From: Gammaproteobacteria bacterium
GTDB taxonomy: Bacteria > Pseudomonadota > Gammaproteobacteria > Pseudomonadales > Halieaceae
Length of the DNA: 64,000 nt
Assembly: GCA_030433415.1 (NCBI GenBank)
Contig: JAUIMF010000007.1
Location: 1-64,000, forward strand
Reading direction: 5' to 3'
Both the position numbers and the translations under genes were made by a program. The notes beneath the pieces are model-generated. The model was given only the letters and a program-made list of their open reading frames with translations. It made no database searches and had not been told where the DNA came from. Each line of letters opens with the position of its first letter. Within the stretch, counting starts at the first letter, position 1. Of the stretch, positions 26,776 to 36,257 are shown in pieces.

Positions 26776-27948
26776 TCAGGCGTCACGCCCAAGAATGGCG
26801 CCCCCGGTGGGTACGCCGGAGCCCGAGGTAACAATGACGTTGTTAATCGTTTTGTCCGGCTGATTCACGGACTGGCCACGCACAAGGCGCACGGCCTCGA
26901 GAATGCCATTGACACCGTGTATGTAAGCTTCGGACAACTGCCCTCCGTGGGTGTTGGTGGGCAGCCGACCGTCCCCACGCAAATTACCGTCCAGCACGAA
27001 TTGGCCCGCCTGGCCGTAGTCACAGAACCCCCAGGACTCCAGCTGCCACAGCACCGTGGGCGTAAACGCGTCGTAGAGCACCGCGGCGTCAATATCATCC
27101 GGCCCCAGGCCACACTGGGCGTAGGCGCGCTGCGCCGCCCGCTCCATCTCAGGCGTGCGGGCGATTTCGTCGCGATAGAACGACGTCATCTCTTCCTGAT
27201 CGCGGGCGCTGCATTGCGTGGCTGCACGAATCGTGACCGCTGGCTGCCTTAAATCCCGGGCACGTTCCGGTGTGGTGACAACAAATGCACAACCTCCGTC
27301 GCTTTCCTGGCAGCAGTCGTACAGCGTCAGCGGGTCTGCCACCTTGCGCCCGGCGTCATAGTCCTCGCGCGTCAGCGGCTTGCCGTAGAAAAAGGCCTGG
27401 GGGTTGGTTGTCGCGTAATCGCGGGAAGTCGCGGCGACCTCAAACAGCGCCTCTCGGGGCGTGCCGGTCAGATGGAGATAGCGCTGCGCGACCATGGCGA
27501 TCCAGGACGCGGGCGTAAGCAGACCGTAGGGCATGTACCAGCCATAGTGCACCAGTGAACCGGTGATGAGATTCCCCGACACACCGGCAGAATAGCGCTG
27601 GCCAGAGCGGCCATTCAGGGCTCGGTACCCCACCACCACATCGGCGACGCCGGTGGCCACGGCCATCGCCGCCTGCATCAGGGTACCGGTCGCGGCGCCA
27701 CCGCCATAGGGAACACGGGCGTAGAAGTCCAGATCGCCGCATCCCAGCGCTCGGGCCACGTCGACTTCGTCGTTGCCATCCATGGTGAAGGTCACCATGC
27801 CATCAACATCCGAAGGCGTGAGGCCGGCATCGTCCAGGGCAGCCTTGCACGCTTCGGCGGCAAGACTCAGTTCGGAACGCCCCGAATCCTTGCTGTACTC
27901 CGTGGCACCAATGCCAACGACTGCGCTGGCATCACTCAGGCTTCTCAT
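26776..27948 (-). CDS. ltp2: Ltp2-like thiolase-fold aldolase (steroid side-chain lyase)
   Basis: A 390-residue thiolase-superfamily protein lacking the normal CxS thiolase nucleophile region, hence a lipid-transfer/SCP-x-type protein. Tyr292 (AAVLYDAFT) and Tyr342 (LSEAYIHG) are 50 residues apart, the same spacing as the two tyrosines I recall as catalytic in the characterised actinobacterial Ltp2 (Tyr294/Tyr344). Ltp2 performs a retro-aldol cleavage of 17-hydroxy-3-oxo-pregnene-20-carboxyl-CoA, releasing propionyl-CoA and an androstene-dione. It needs a DUF35 partner, which is encoded 26 nt upstream. Fits operon A as the last side-chain step. Confidence 0.87.
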   Translation of the reverse strand: MRSLSDASAVVGIGATEYSKDSGRSELSLAAEACKAALDDAGLTPSDVDGMVTFTMDGNDEVDVARALGCGDLDFYARVPYGGGAATGTLMQAAMAVATGVADVVVGYRALNGRSGQRYSAGVSGNLITGSLVHYGWYMPYGLLTPASWIAMVAQRYLHLTGTPREALFEVAATSRDYATTNPQAFFYGKPLTREDYDAGRKVADPLTLYDCCQESDGGCAFVVTTPERARDLRQPAVTIRAATQCSARDQEEMTSFYRDEIARTPEMERAAQRAYAQCGLGPDDIDAAVLYDAFTPTVLWQLESWGFCDYGQAGQFVLDGNLRGDGRLPTNTHGGQLSEAYIHGVNGILEAVRLVRGQSVNQPDKTINNVIVTSGSGVPTGGAILGRDA

Positions 27949-27974
27949 GATCTATCCTCTCGTTCGGGAGCGGG

Positions 27975-28424
27975 TCAGCCCGCAGCCAGAATGCGGAATT
28001 GCGGCAGCGTGTTCTTGGCATCGATGGTCTGGATCTCACCCTGCACGCGCTGACCGATGGCGACAGCCTCGGGTTCACAGTCGATGAGGTTCGTCACAAA
28101 GTTCACACCTTCATCCAACCGGATCACAGCGCAGATCACCGGTGATGGGTAACCGGGGAACTGGGGGTAGTGCAGAGTCGTAAAACTGACGATCTCACCC
28201 GCCATCGCCGAGTCGATGGAGTCCCACTCGGTGGACTGGCACTCACCACACATGGGCCGGGGCGGATGGCGCAGGGTTTGGCACGTAGCACAGCGCTGGA
28301 TGGGCAGTCGCCCGGCATCCACCGCCTCCCACCACCAGCCGTTGTCCTTCGCTCGCACGGATGCAATACGCGTGGGCGCTGGCTTGTCTTTCGCGGCAAC
28401 CGTCGCCGTAGTCTGCTCTCTCAC
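27975..28424 (-). CDS. DUF35 (OB-fold, zinc-ribbon) partner of the Ltp2-like aldolase
   Basis: A 149-residue protein from GTG 28424 with GAGG upstream. A rubredoxin-like zinc ribbon CATC-x12-CGEC (about residues 45-64) precedes an OB-fold with GEIVSFTTLHYPQFPGYPSPVICAVIRLDEGVNFVTN. DUF35 proteins bind acyl-CoA and activate thiolase-fold aldolases; in M. tuberculosis this domain is the C-terminal half of ChsH2, whereas here it stands alone. It is placed between an ACAD pair and ltp2, so an aldolase complex is very likely. Confidence 0.87.
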   Translation of the reverse strand: MREQTTATVAAKDKPAPTRIASVRAKDNGWWWEAVDAGRLPIQRCATCQTLRHPPRPMCGECQSTEWDSIDSAMAGEIVSFTTLHYPQFPGYPSPVICAVIRLDEGVNFVTNLIDCEPEAVAIGQRVQGEIQTIDAKNTLPQFRILAAG

Positions 28425-28454
28425 AATGTCTGCCTCGCTTCCAATGAACTGCCA

Positions 28455-29603
28455 TCAATAACCCGACAGGCGGGCGTAGCGATCCCGGTGGTACGAGCGG
28501 TCGCCGTACGTTGGGCGCAAGGCTATGGCACGCTTGTAATAGAGCCCGACATCGAGTTCATCGGTGACGCCGATGCCACCGTGCATCTGTATGGTCTCAG
28601 TGCCCACCAGCTGCGCAACCTCCAGGGCCATGACCCGGGCATGGCTGCAGGCGATGGCGCGCTCCTCGCGGACCTCATCCAGCGCCGCGCGGGCATCCAG
28701 CACCACGGATCGCAGCAACTCGATGCGCGTGAACATGAGAGCAGCGCGGTGCTGCAGGGCCTGGAAGGAGCCGATGGGCGCATCGAACTGCTCGCGTACC
28801 TTGAGGTACTCGACCGTCGTATCAAACAACGCGTCGACGATACCCAGCAACTCACTGGCACTGTGCGCTGCCGCCACATCCACAAGTTCGTCCATGTAAG
28901 CTCCGGCACCACCTTCCTCGCCGATAAGCGCAGACAACGGTATTCGCACACCCTCAAAGCTGAGGTTGGCGTAATCAAGCTGATCCACCATGTTCAGCGT
29001 CTCGCGCTGGGAAGCTTCCAGCGCATTCGCCGGTACGATAAAGAGGCTAAGTCCCTGCATCTCGCCGACAGACCCGGAGGTGCGGGCCAGCACAATCAGG
29101 TACTGGGCATGACCGCCGCCCGCAACAAAGGACTTGGTTCCGTGAAGCAGGTACTCATCCCCCTCGCGCACCGCCGTCACCGCGGTGTTTTGGGGAGCAA
29201 AACCACGGCCTTCGTCGACGGCAACGGCAACGGTGGTCTCGGCGGCCACAATCGCGGGCAGCAGCTGCGCCTGGAGTGCCTCGGAACCGTGGGCGAGCAG
29301 CGTGACGGCGTGGATCGCCGTCGCCACAAAGGGTGACGCGACGAGGTTCCGCCCCATCTCTTCACAGACCAGACCCACACCACGGTGTCCAAAGGCCAGA
29401 CCACCGTGCGCTTCGGGCACCAGCATGCCAGTCCAGCCCATGGCCCCGAACTGGGACCACAGTGCTGCGTCATAACGCGGCTGGCAATCGTCATCGCGCT
29501 GGCGGCGAAAGGCGGATACCGGTGATTCCTTGCGCAGCATCTCTGCCGCGGCACCACGCAGTTGGAGTTCTTCATCACCCATCAGTTGACTCATGGCGGT
29601 CAC
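28455..29603 (-). CDS. Acyl-CoA dehydrogenase, non-catalytic (beta) subunit
   Basis: A 382-residue ACAD homologue; GTG 29603 is favoured over the ATG at 29594 because GGGAGG lies 6 nt before the GTG. The C-terminal half has AASELLGIVDALFDTTVEYLKVREQFDAPIGSFQALQHRAALM and QMHGGIGVTDELDVGLYYKRA (quoted in part), giving the FAD/partner interface. Both usual catalytic-base positions lack Glu, as in ChsE/FadE beta chains. Overlaps the alpha-subunit stop by 4 nt and precedes the DUF35 gene by 30 nt, resembling the fadE28-fadE29-chsH-ltp2 order of the mycobacterial igr locus. Confidence 0.87.
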   Translation of the reverse strand: MTAMSQLMGDEELQLRGAAAEMLRKESPVSAFRRQRDDDCQPRYDAALWSQFGAMGWTGMLVPEAHGGLAFGHRGVGLVCEEMGRNLVASPFVATAIHAVTLLAHGSEALQAQLLPAIVAAETTVAVAVDEGRGFAPQNTAVTAVREGDEYLLHGTKSFVAGGGHAQYLIVLARTSGSVGEMQGLSLFIVPANALEASQRETLNMVDQLDYANLSFEGVRIPLSALIGEEGGAGAYMDELVDVAAAHSASELLGIVDALFDTTVEYLKVREQFDAPIGSFQALQHRAALMFTRIELLRSVVLDARAALDEVREERAIACSHARVMALEVAQLVGTETIQMHGGIGVTDELDVGLYYKRAIALRPTYGDRSYHRDRYARLSGY

Positions 29604-30799
29604 CGGGCACCTCCCTGGGGCAGTTGAAGCGCATTGCGGCTGATGATGTTGAGCTGCACTTCACTCGTACCACCGGCGATGGACAGGGCCTTGTCAAACA
29701 GCAGTACACGCAGAGAATTGAGTTCGTCCTTGGTAAAACTGTCGCCTTCCCAGCCCAATCCCCGATAGCCCAGGATATCCGTGGCCAGCTCGTCTTCGCG
29801 TTTTTTGGTCTCGGTGCTGACATATTTCATGATCAGAGGCAGGCGATGATCCGGCGCGCTGCCCCGATACTGGGCGTAGACCCGCTGGGTAGTGAGCTTG
29901 ACAGCCCGACGCTCCATCTCCAGATCCACCAGATTCTCACGCAACGTCGCGTCGGCCAGACGACCTTCGGCGTCGAGGCCGATGTAATCCAGCGCCGCCT
30001 CGCGCAACGTGAACGAAGGGTCCAGGGCTCCGCCCTCGAACTCGGACATGAATTTGCGCTCGTGGCGCAGCAGGCCCTTGGCAACCTCCCAGCCCCGGTT
30101 CTCTTCGTGAACCAGATTCTCTACGGGTACGCGTACCGACTCGAAGGTGATCTGGGCGAATTCCGATTCGCCACTGATCATGCGAATCGGCGCGCGACTG
30201 ACACCGGGCGTACTCATATCGATCAACAGAAACGAGATGCCCTCACGCTTGGGAGCTTCAGGGTCCGTGCGTACCAGGCAGAACATCCAGTCGGACTCGC
30301 ACCCGGCGGACGTCCATATCTTGGCACCATCGACCACGTACTCGTCACCGTCGCGCACGGCGCGGGTCTGCAGACCAGCAAGGTCGGACCCTGCCCCGGG
30401 TTCACTGTAACCCTGGCACCAGCTGACTTCACCGCGAACAATCTCGGGCAGAAAACGCTCACGCTGCGCTTCGTTGCCAAACTCCAGCAGCGCCGGAGCC
30501 AGCATCCAGATGCCATGGTCGTACAGCGGCGTGCGGGCACCAATGCGCTTCATCTCCTTCGATAGGATCTGCGCTTCATGGGGATTGAGGCCACCGCCAC
30601 CGTAAGCGGTGGGAATCTCAGGCGTTGTCCAGCCCTTGTCGCGCATGCGCTCGAACCAGAGCCTGGCATCGTCGCTGGGAAAACGCAGGTCACGACCTGA
30701 CCAGACCTGCTCTGTGCGGTCCGCAGGCTGGCGCTGGGATGGCGGACAGTTGGCTTCCAGCCACTCCCGAACTTCCTGCCTGAATTCTGTCTGTTCCAC
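29600..30799 (-). CDS. Acyl-CoA dehydrogenase, catalytic (alpha) subunit
   Basis: A 399-residue ACAD with WCQGYSEPGAGSDLAG, AKIWTSAGCESDWMF and the C-terminal GGTSEVQLNIISRNALQLP. The catalytic base is Glu247 in LLRHERKF; the MCAD-type position is Gly. This is the FadE29/ChsE2-like partner of the gene downstream, with which it overlaps by 4 nt. Start GTG 30799 with GAGG about 11 nt upstream. First gene of operon A; a strong dyad lies just upstream. Likely oxidises a steroid side-chain acyl-CoA to the enoyl-CoA. Confidence 0.87.
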   Translation of the reverse strand: MEQTEFRQEVREWLEANCPPSQRQPADRTEQVWSGRDLRFPSDDARLWFERMRDKGWTTPEIPTAYGGGGLNPHEAQILSKEMKRIGARTPLYDHGIWMLAPALLEFGNEAQRERFLPEIVRGEVSWCQGYSEPGAGSDLAGLQTRAVRDGDEYVVDGAKIWTSAGCESDWMFCLVRTDPEAPKREGISFLLIDMSTPGVSRAPIRMISGESEFAQITFESVRVPVENLVHEENRGWEVAKGLLRHERKFMSEFEGGALDPSFTLREAALDYIGLDAEGRLADATLRENLVDLEMERRAVKLTTQRVYAQYRGSAPDHRLPLIMKYVSTETKKREDELATDILGYRGLGWEGDSFTKDELNSLRVLLFDKALSIAGGTSEVQLNIISRNALQLPQGGAR

Positions 30800-30842
30800 G
30801 GTATCAACTACCTCGTAGGTTGGCCGGACGAGTGGAGCGCTG

Positions 30843-30872
30843 CCGGCATTTCGCTCCGGAGCGTATGCCCGG
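30843..30872. promoter_or_regulatory. Nested inverted repeat in the promoter region of operon A
   Basis: CGCTCCGGAGCG (30852-30863) is a perfect 12-bp palindrome and is flanked by CCGGCAT (30843-30849) and ATGCCCGG (30865-30872), which can pair with one bulged base. There is no U-tract in either direction, so an operator is likelier than a terminator. It sits 44-73 nt upstream of the first ACAD gene. Confidence 0.5.
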
Positions 30873-30934
30873 AGGCGGTGTAATCACCATATTATTCTAG
30901 GGGGTTGGCGCCAGGGGGCGCTGGTCCGTTTGGT

Positions 30935-31423
30935 CTACTCGCCAGTCGCGAACATGTTGCTCAGCACCTTCGCGTCGGGATTCAGCGGTTCCATGATCTC
31001 GAAGGTACGGCGATAGCCCGTGCTGGCGATCAGCCATTGACCACCTTCGCGGCGGTAGCTGTCTTCGTAGATCGCCGCTCCGTAAAGACGCGTTTTTCTG
31101 GTCAGGCTGATGATCGTATCTTCGAGGTACCAGACACCCTTGGCCTCGTCATCACCCAGCAGGCTTATCTCGGGATGATGGCCGTGATGCATCGACAGAA
31201 AATCCGGCCCCGACATATTGTCGCGCATGAAATTCACGATCGCGTCGCGACCTTCGAAACACAGCTTGCCGTCGCTGTACGCCGCGGTGCAGTCCTGGGT
31301 CAGGCAACTCGTAAAAAGATCCCAATCGTTGCAGTCCAGAGACCGAAAGTAACGGTACTTGACCTGCTTGATGGCCTCGATGGCATTGATCTCGATGGCA
31401 TTGATGGAGTCGAGCGATGACAT
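30935..31423 (-). CDS. SnoaL/NTF2-like protein
   Basis: About 162 residues from ATG 31423, with AGGA 7 nt upstream; a longer frame to 31642 would run into the divergent SDR gene. The NTF2-like cone fold is seen in AIEAIKQVKYRYFRSLDCNDWDLFTSCLTQD (quoted in part), MHHGHHPEISLLGDDEAKGVWYLED and the C-terminal YRREGGQWLIASTGYRRTFE. The family includes ketosteroid isomerase and SnoaL cyclases as well as many proteins of unknown activity; the start region matches SnoaL_4. It stands 135 nt upstream of operon A on the same strand. Role in steroid isomerisation or hydration is possible, unproven. Confidence 0.78.
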   Translation of the reverse strand: MSSLDSINAIEINAIEAIKQVKYRYFRSLDCNDWDLFTSCLTQDCTAAYSDGKLCFEGRDAIVNFMRDNMSGPDFLSMHHGHHPEISLLGDDEAKGVWYLEDTIISLTRKTRLYGAAIYEDSYRREGGQWLIASTGYRRTFEIMEPLNPDAKVLSNMFATGE

Positions 31424-31562
31424 GGATTGGTCCTGTAATAGCAGCGTGGCGCCAGCATAAGAAGCCCCAGGGTTAAGCGCATAGTCCAAATGGCAGTCGC
31501 CGGTAAACCCGGTGCTATAGAGACTGCAATCCCAACACACAGAGCGCGAGCAGGAAGAGACC

Positions 31563-32321
31563 ATGGGCACAATCGTACTGACCGGTGGAGCGACGGGCAT
31601 TGGCCGGGCTATCCGCGACTCTCTCACAAACGCTGGGCACAAACTGATCGTTGTGGACCTGAAGGATGCCGATGTAGCAGCGGACCTATCCTCTCCCGAG
31701 GGGCGTCAAGCCGCAATTACTGGCGTGCTAAGCGCCACCGACGGCATCGACGCCCTGATCACCTGTGCCGGCGTCGGCTCCCATATTCCCGACACCGCGC
31801 TGGTCGCCAGCGTCAACTATTACGGTAGCATTGAGCTGGTGGAAGGCCTGAGATCCGCGCTAGAGAAAAACCGGGGCAGTGTCATCATGATCTCCAGCAA
31901 CTCGGCACCGCAATGCCAGAGCCCCGAACTCCTCCAAGCCTTTCTGGATGGCGATGAAGCCGCGGCGCGAGAGGTTGCGAGGGGCCTGCGCGGCCACGAC
32001 GTTTACAGCGGCAGCAAGCAGGCCGTCGCACGCTGGATGCGGCGCAACGCGCCCGCCTGGGCAGCCCGCGGCGTCCGCATGAATGCGATCGCACCGGGCT
32101 ATATCGAGACACCCATGACGGCGGTGGTGGCAGAGAACCCGGACTACGGCGAGTCCATCCGGGCCTTCAAGGCCAGCATTCCCCTGGGCCGACCGGGTGA
32201 GCCGCAGGATATCGCCCACATCGTCGACTTTCTGCTTTCACCCAACGCGGAATTTATCTGCGGCTCGGTGATTTTCGCCGACGGTGGACATGACGCGCAG
32301 TTCAGACCGGACGTTATTTAG
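31563..32321 (+). CDS. hsdA: 3-alpha-hydroxysteroid dehydrogenase/carbonyl reductase (HsdA-like SDR)
   Basis: A 252-residue SDR that closely resembles Comamonas testosteroni HsdA: the short cofactor motif GGATGIGRAI, the DLKDADVAADLSS stretch, VASVNYYGSIEL, and the C-terminal NPDYGESIRAF and LLSPNAEFICGSVIFADGG all have direct counterparts. Catalytic residues are the Ser cluster at 111-114, Tyr148 and Lys152 (YSGSK). HsdA oxidises 3-alpha-hydroxysteroids with NAD, the entry reaction for bile-acid-like and androsterone substrates. Good ribosome site (GGAAGAG). Its stop overlaps the convergent TauD-like gene by 4 nt. Confidence 0.85.
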   Translation: MGTIVLTGGATGIGRAIRDSLTNAGHKLIVVDLKDADVAADLSSPEGRQAAITGVLSATDGIDALITCAGVGSHIPDTALVASVNYYGSIELVEGLRSALEKNRGSVIMISSNSAPQCQSPELLQAFLDGDEAAAREVARGLRGHDVYSGSKQAVARWMRRNAPAWAARGVRMNAIAPGYIETPMTAVVAENPDYGESIRAFKASIPLGRPGEPQDIAHIVDFLLSPNAEFICGSVIFADGGHDAQFRPDVI

Positions 32322-33238
32322 TCCAGCGTTCGCCCGAGCACCCTGTCCCCCTTGATGGTCGTGCGGTGAATAACCCGCCGCACACCAGGCGGTGTACCCG
32401 TCGCGCAGTGCATCAGGCGCCAGTTGTCCCACAGCACCATGTCGCCCGGCTGCCACTCGTGAAAATAGTGAAACTCAGGGCGTCGCGTATGTGCAACGAG
32501 ACGCTCCAGCAACTCAATCGATTCGTCGTTCGACAAACCAAATTTCTGCGGCGTGATGACGCGGTCGAGAAACTGCTCCACAATCTGAAGCACCTGACAC
32601 CCACTCACCGGGTGCTTGATCACCGCGGGGTACACCGCATCTGCGAAGTCCGGGTAACCGAGGTCCGCCGGTTTCTTCGCCATAGCCGGACCCGGCTCAT
32701 AGCCCTTTAGATTGACATAGCGCATGTGGCGCCGCTGCATGCTGAAGCAATAGGCGACCTCGAGCTTTGCAAGCTGTGCGCGGGTGGCCTCATCCAATGC
32801 GTCCCAGGCTTTGGCCAGATCGCCGAAACCGGTAAGGCCGTCCTCACCGGGGACCTCGACGGCGGTTAGCACCGCACCGTGATTTGGGCGGCCGGTGTAG
32901 TGCAGGTCCATATGCCAGTCCAGCCGCCCCACCACGGCCTTGCCGTCATAGTAGGCCAGCATATGGCGATCATTGTCGGTACCGCTTTCAAGAACGAACA
33001 ACTCGGGGTACTCAGCCGAGGTCTGCACTTTCAGTGGATGCATCTTCAGCGGACCAAATATGCGACTGAAAGCGATCTGGCGCTCCGGCGTGATGTCTTG
33101 ACCACGAAATCGCAACAGGCCATAGCGATACCAGAGGTCTCGCAGTTCGCGCTGCTGATCCCCATCGAGCGGCTCGCGAATATCAAAGCCTGCTACATCG
33201 GCACCGATAGCGTTCAGCGGAGTGACCTGAAATGTCAT
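32318..33238 (-). CDS. TauD/TfdA-family Fe(II)/2-oxoglutarate dioxygenase
   Basis: A 306-residue dioxygenase. The iron triad is His109 and Asp111 (DWHMDLHYT) with the distal His277 (LMHCATG), and the 2-oxoglutarate-binding Arg lies in IHRTT near residue 292. The family hydroxylates taurine, 2,4-D, sulfate esters and other small molecules. Sulfatase-type members that cleave alkyl sulfates exist, so a conjugated steroid is one possible substrate. Last gene of operon B, 27 nt after the class II aldolase gene. An oxygenase of this class is not part of the textbook steroid pathway. Confidence 0.85.
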   Translation of the reverse strand: MTFQVTPLNAIGADVAGFDIREPLDGDQQRELRDLWYRYGLLRFRGQDITPERQIAFSRIFGPLKMHPLKVQTSAEYPELFVLESGTDNDRHMLAYYDGKAVVGRLDWHMDLHYTGRPNHGAVLTAVEVPGEDGLTGFGDLAKAWDALDEATRAQLAKLEVAYCFSMQRRHMRYVNLKGYEPGPAMAKKPADLGYPDFADAVYPAVIKHPVSGCQVLQIVEQFLDRVITPQKFGLSNDESIELLERLVAHTRRPEFHYFHEWQPGDMVLWDNWRLMHCATGTPPGVRRVIHRTTIKGDRVLGRTLD

Positions 33239-33265
33239 GTCACAGATACCCTCACGACAGAACGA

Positions 33266-34048
33266 TTATTCGAGTACGCCGGGGTCCCGGCGAATCTCGC
33301 GACGCGCCATCGCCTCCCAGAGGAACGGAAACCCATTGGCGTCGGTGCGTTGCCCAAAGGCCTGCGCCACCTCAGGGGCGAGCGGCTGCCCGCCGCCAAG
33401 GCACTCTACTCGCCACGCCAGGCGGCACCGCCATTCCAGCGTGATCGCTCGCAAATGCGCCTGGCGTATATCTCTGCCGACCAGAAATACGCCGTGATTC
33501 GCCAACAAGGCCCACTTGTGCTGACCCAGCGCGTCAACCGCCGCCTTTCCTTCGCGATCATCATCTACGGAGCCCCCATACTCATCGAACAGGGCAGGAT
33601 CTGAATCGACCAGGGCGGAAGTCTGGTCATAGATTGGTGGAATGCGTTTGCATGCGGCCCACACCGACCCCCATTCAGGATGGTTGTGGATCACAACGCG
33701 AACATCGTGACGGCTGGCATGCAGGTCCCGGTGCAGATTGATCGCGGGCGTCACGTTCCAGTCGCCATCGATCACCTTGCCATCGGCATCCAGAGTCAGC
33801 ATATCTGAGGCGCAAACCTCGTCCCAGGCCAGCTCCCAGGGATTGACCAACAGGGTCCCATCATTCAGGCGATAGGTAATATGCCCGGCAATGTGATCAT
33901 TGTAGCCCTCGTGCAACAGAACGCGGCAGAGGAGTGCCAACTCCTGTCGGGGAGTCAGGCGGGGCAATGTCGCGTAGCGCCCGGGATTGGGTACAAGGGA
34001 CTTGAGCATCTGCCAGTTGATGCTCGGATCATCGCTGTAGTCATTCAT
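33266..34048 (-). CDS. Class II aldolase/adducin family protein
   Basis: A 260-residue aldolase-fold protein. Zinc ligands are His121 and His123 (HNHPEW) and His185 (LANHGVFLVG), and the SDMLTLDADG turn is conserved. Relatives cleave fuculose/rhamnulose phosphate or act as decarboxylases and dehydratases; proteins of this branch also occur in steroid and bile-acid gene clusters. Located between a ChsB1-like SDR gene and the TauD-like gene in operon B, with 46 nt and 27 nt gaps. It could release a ketone or aldehyde fragment from the side chain, complementing the Ltp2 system. Confidence 0.82.
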   Translation of the reverse strand: MNDYSDDPSINWQMLKSLVPNPGRYATLPRLTPRQELALLCRVLLHEGYNDHIAGHITYRLNDGTLLVNPWELAWDEVCASDMLTLDADGKVIDGDWNVTPAINLHRDLHASRHDVRVVIHNHPEWGSVWAACKRIPPIYDQTSALVDSDPALFDEYGGSVDDDREGKAAVDALGQHKWALLANHGVFLVGRDIRQAHLRAITLEWRCRLAWRVECLGGGQPLAPEVAQAFGQRTDANGFPFLWEAMARREIRRDPGVLE

Positions 34049-34094
34049 CTACGCGTCCTCGTCGCCTGCTCCCGCGCGCACCTACGATCGCGCT

Positions 34095-35003
34095 TTACTG
34101 TGGTGGCACCGAAAAACCGTCCAATACCATGGTGTGGTCCGGTGTGAAGTAGTCGCTCAGCGTGTCATGCAGCGTATCTTCATCCCAAGCGCCGCCCTTC
34201 GGGTTGTCGTAAAACACATCCAGACGCGGACGCTGCACAATGTTGACGCGCCCACCCCACACGACGAACACCTCGCCAGAAATCTGCGCCGCACGCTCCG
34301 ATGACAGGTAGCCAACAAGCGGTGCCACGTTCGCCGGATTGAAGACGTCAAAGCCCTCTTGGGGTGCCTTGAAGAGTTCCGCCGTCATGCCCGAGTTGGT
34401 CATGTCGGTGCGGGCCCGCGGCATGATGACGTTGCAGGTCACGCCGTACTTGGCCAAGAGTTGGGCGGCCCCCATGGTCATGGCGGTAATGCCCGCTTTG
34501 GCGGCAGCGTAATTTGGCTGCCCGGCGGATCCGAAGATCATCGCCTCGGACGAGGTACTGATCAGGCGTCCATAGACCGGCTCACCGCTTTTGGCCTTGT
34601 TGCGCCAGTAGCTGGTGGCAGCGCGCATGTTCACAAAGTGGCCGCGCAGATGTACGCGCACCACCGAGTCAAACTCCTCATCGGTCATCGAGAAAATCGT
34701 GTTGTCACGGCAGAAACCCGCGTTGTTGATCACGATGTTGATGTCACCAAAGGACTCCAGCGCCGTCTGGAACACGCGGGCGCTGTCGCCAGTATCTGCG
34801 CAATCCCCCGCCACGTGAATGGCCTTGCCGCCAGCGTCACAGATTTCTTCTACCGTGACCTTCGCCGCTGCGTTGGCATCGTCGCGATCCACATCGTTTA
34901 CCACCACGCTGACGCCGCGCGCCGCCAGGTACAGGGCCTCTTCGCGGCCCAGGCCACGTCCGGCTCCCGTGATGATGGCAACCTTGCCATTGAGTTCACT
35001 CAT
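34095..35003 (-). CDS. SDR, ChsB1-like 3-hydroxyacyl-CoA dehydrogenase
   Basis: A 302-residue SDR starting at ATG 35003 (GAGGAG site). Motifs ITGAGRGLGREEA, VVVNDVDRDD, NNAGFCRDNTIFSM, HLRGHFVNMRAATSYWR, STSSEAMIFGSAGQ with catalytic Ser, YAAAKAG with Tyr/Lys, and FNPANVAPLVGYLSS match the MFE-2/17-beta-HSD4 group, in particular ChsB1 (Rv3502c) as I remember it. The function is oxidation of 3-hydroxyacyl-CoA intermediates of cholesterol-type side chains. It is a paralogue of the SDR at 25855-26739. The stop of the FadA5-like gene lies 11 nt upstream, consistent with successive beta-oxidation steps. Confidence 0.87.
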   Translation of the reverse strand: MSELNGKVAIITGAGRGLGREEALYLAARGVSVVVNDVDRDDANAAAKVTVEEICDAGGKAIHVAGDCADTGDSARVFQTALESFGDINIVINNAGFCRDNTIFSMTDEEFDSVVRVHLRGHFVNMRAATSYWRNKAKSGEPVYGRLISTSSEAMIFGSAGQPNYAAAKAGITAMTMGAAQLLAKYGVTCNVIMPRARTDMTNSGMTAELFKAPQEGFDVFNPANVAPLVGYLSSERAAQISGEVFVVWGGRVNIVQRPRLDVFYDNPKGGAWDEDTLHDTLSDYFTPDHTMVLDGFSVPPQ

Positions 35004-35014
35004 GCTGATTCTCC

Positions 35015-36238
<1,224 letters not shown>

Positions 36239-36257
36239 TCATTCGATAAATGGGTCG

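Noticed and set aside
30871-30892. GGTG-TAAT-CACC repeat near operon A as another copy of the 39598 operator
   Set aside because: Only the AATCAC half resembles the 39598 repeat and the arms are 4 bp; too short to claim a shared operator.
30935-31423. SnoaL/NTF2 protein as ketosteroid isomerase
   Set aside because: The fold group fits, but the Tyr-Asp-Asp catalytic set of ketosteroid isomerase could not be identified with confidence.
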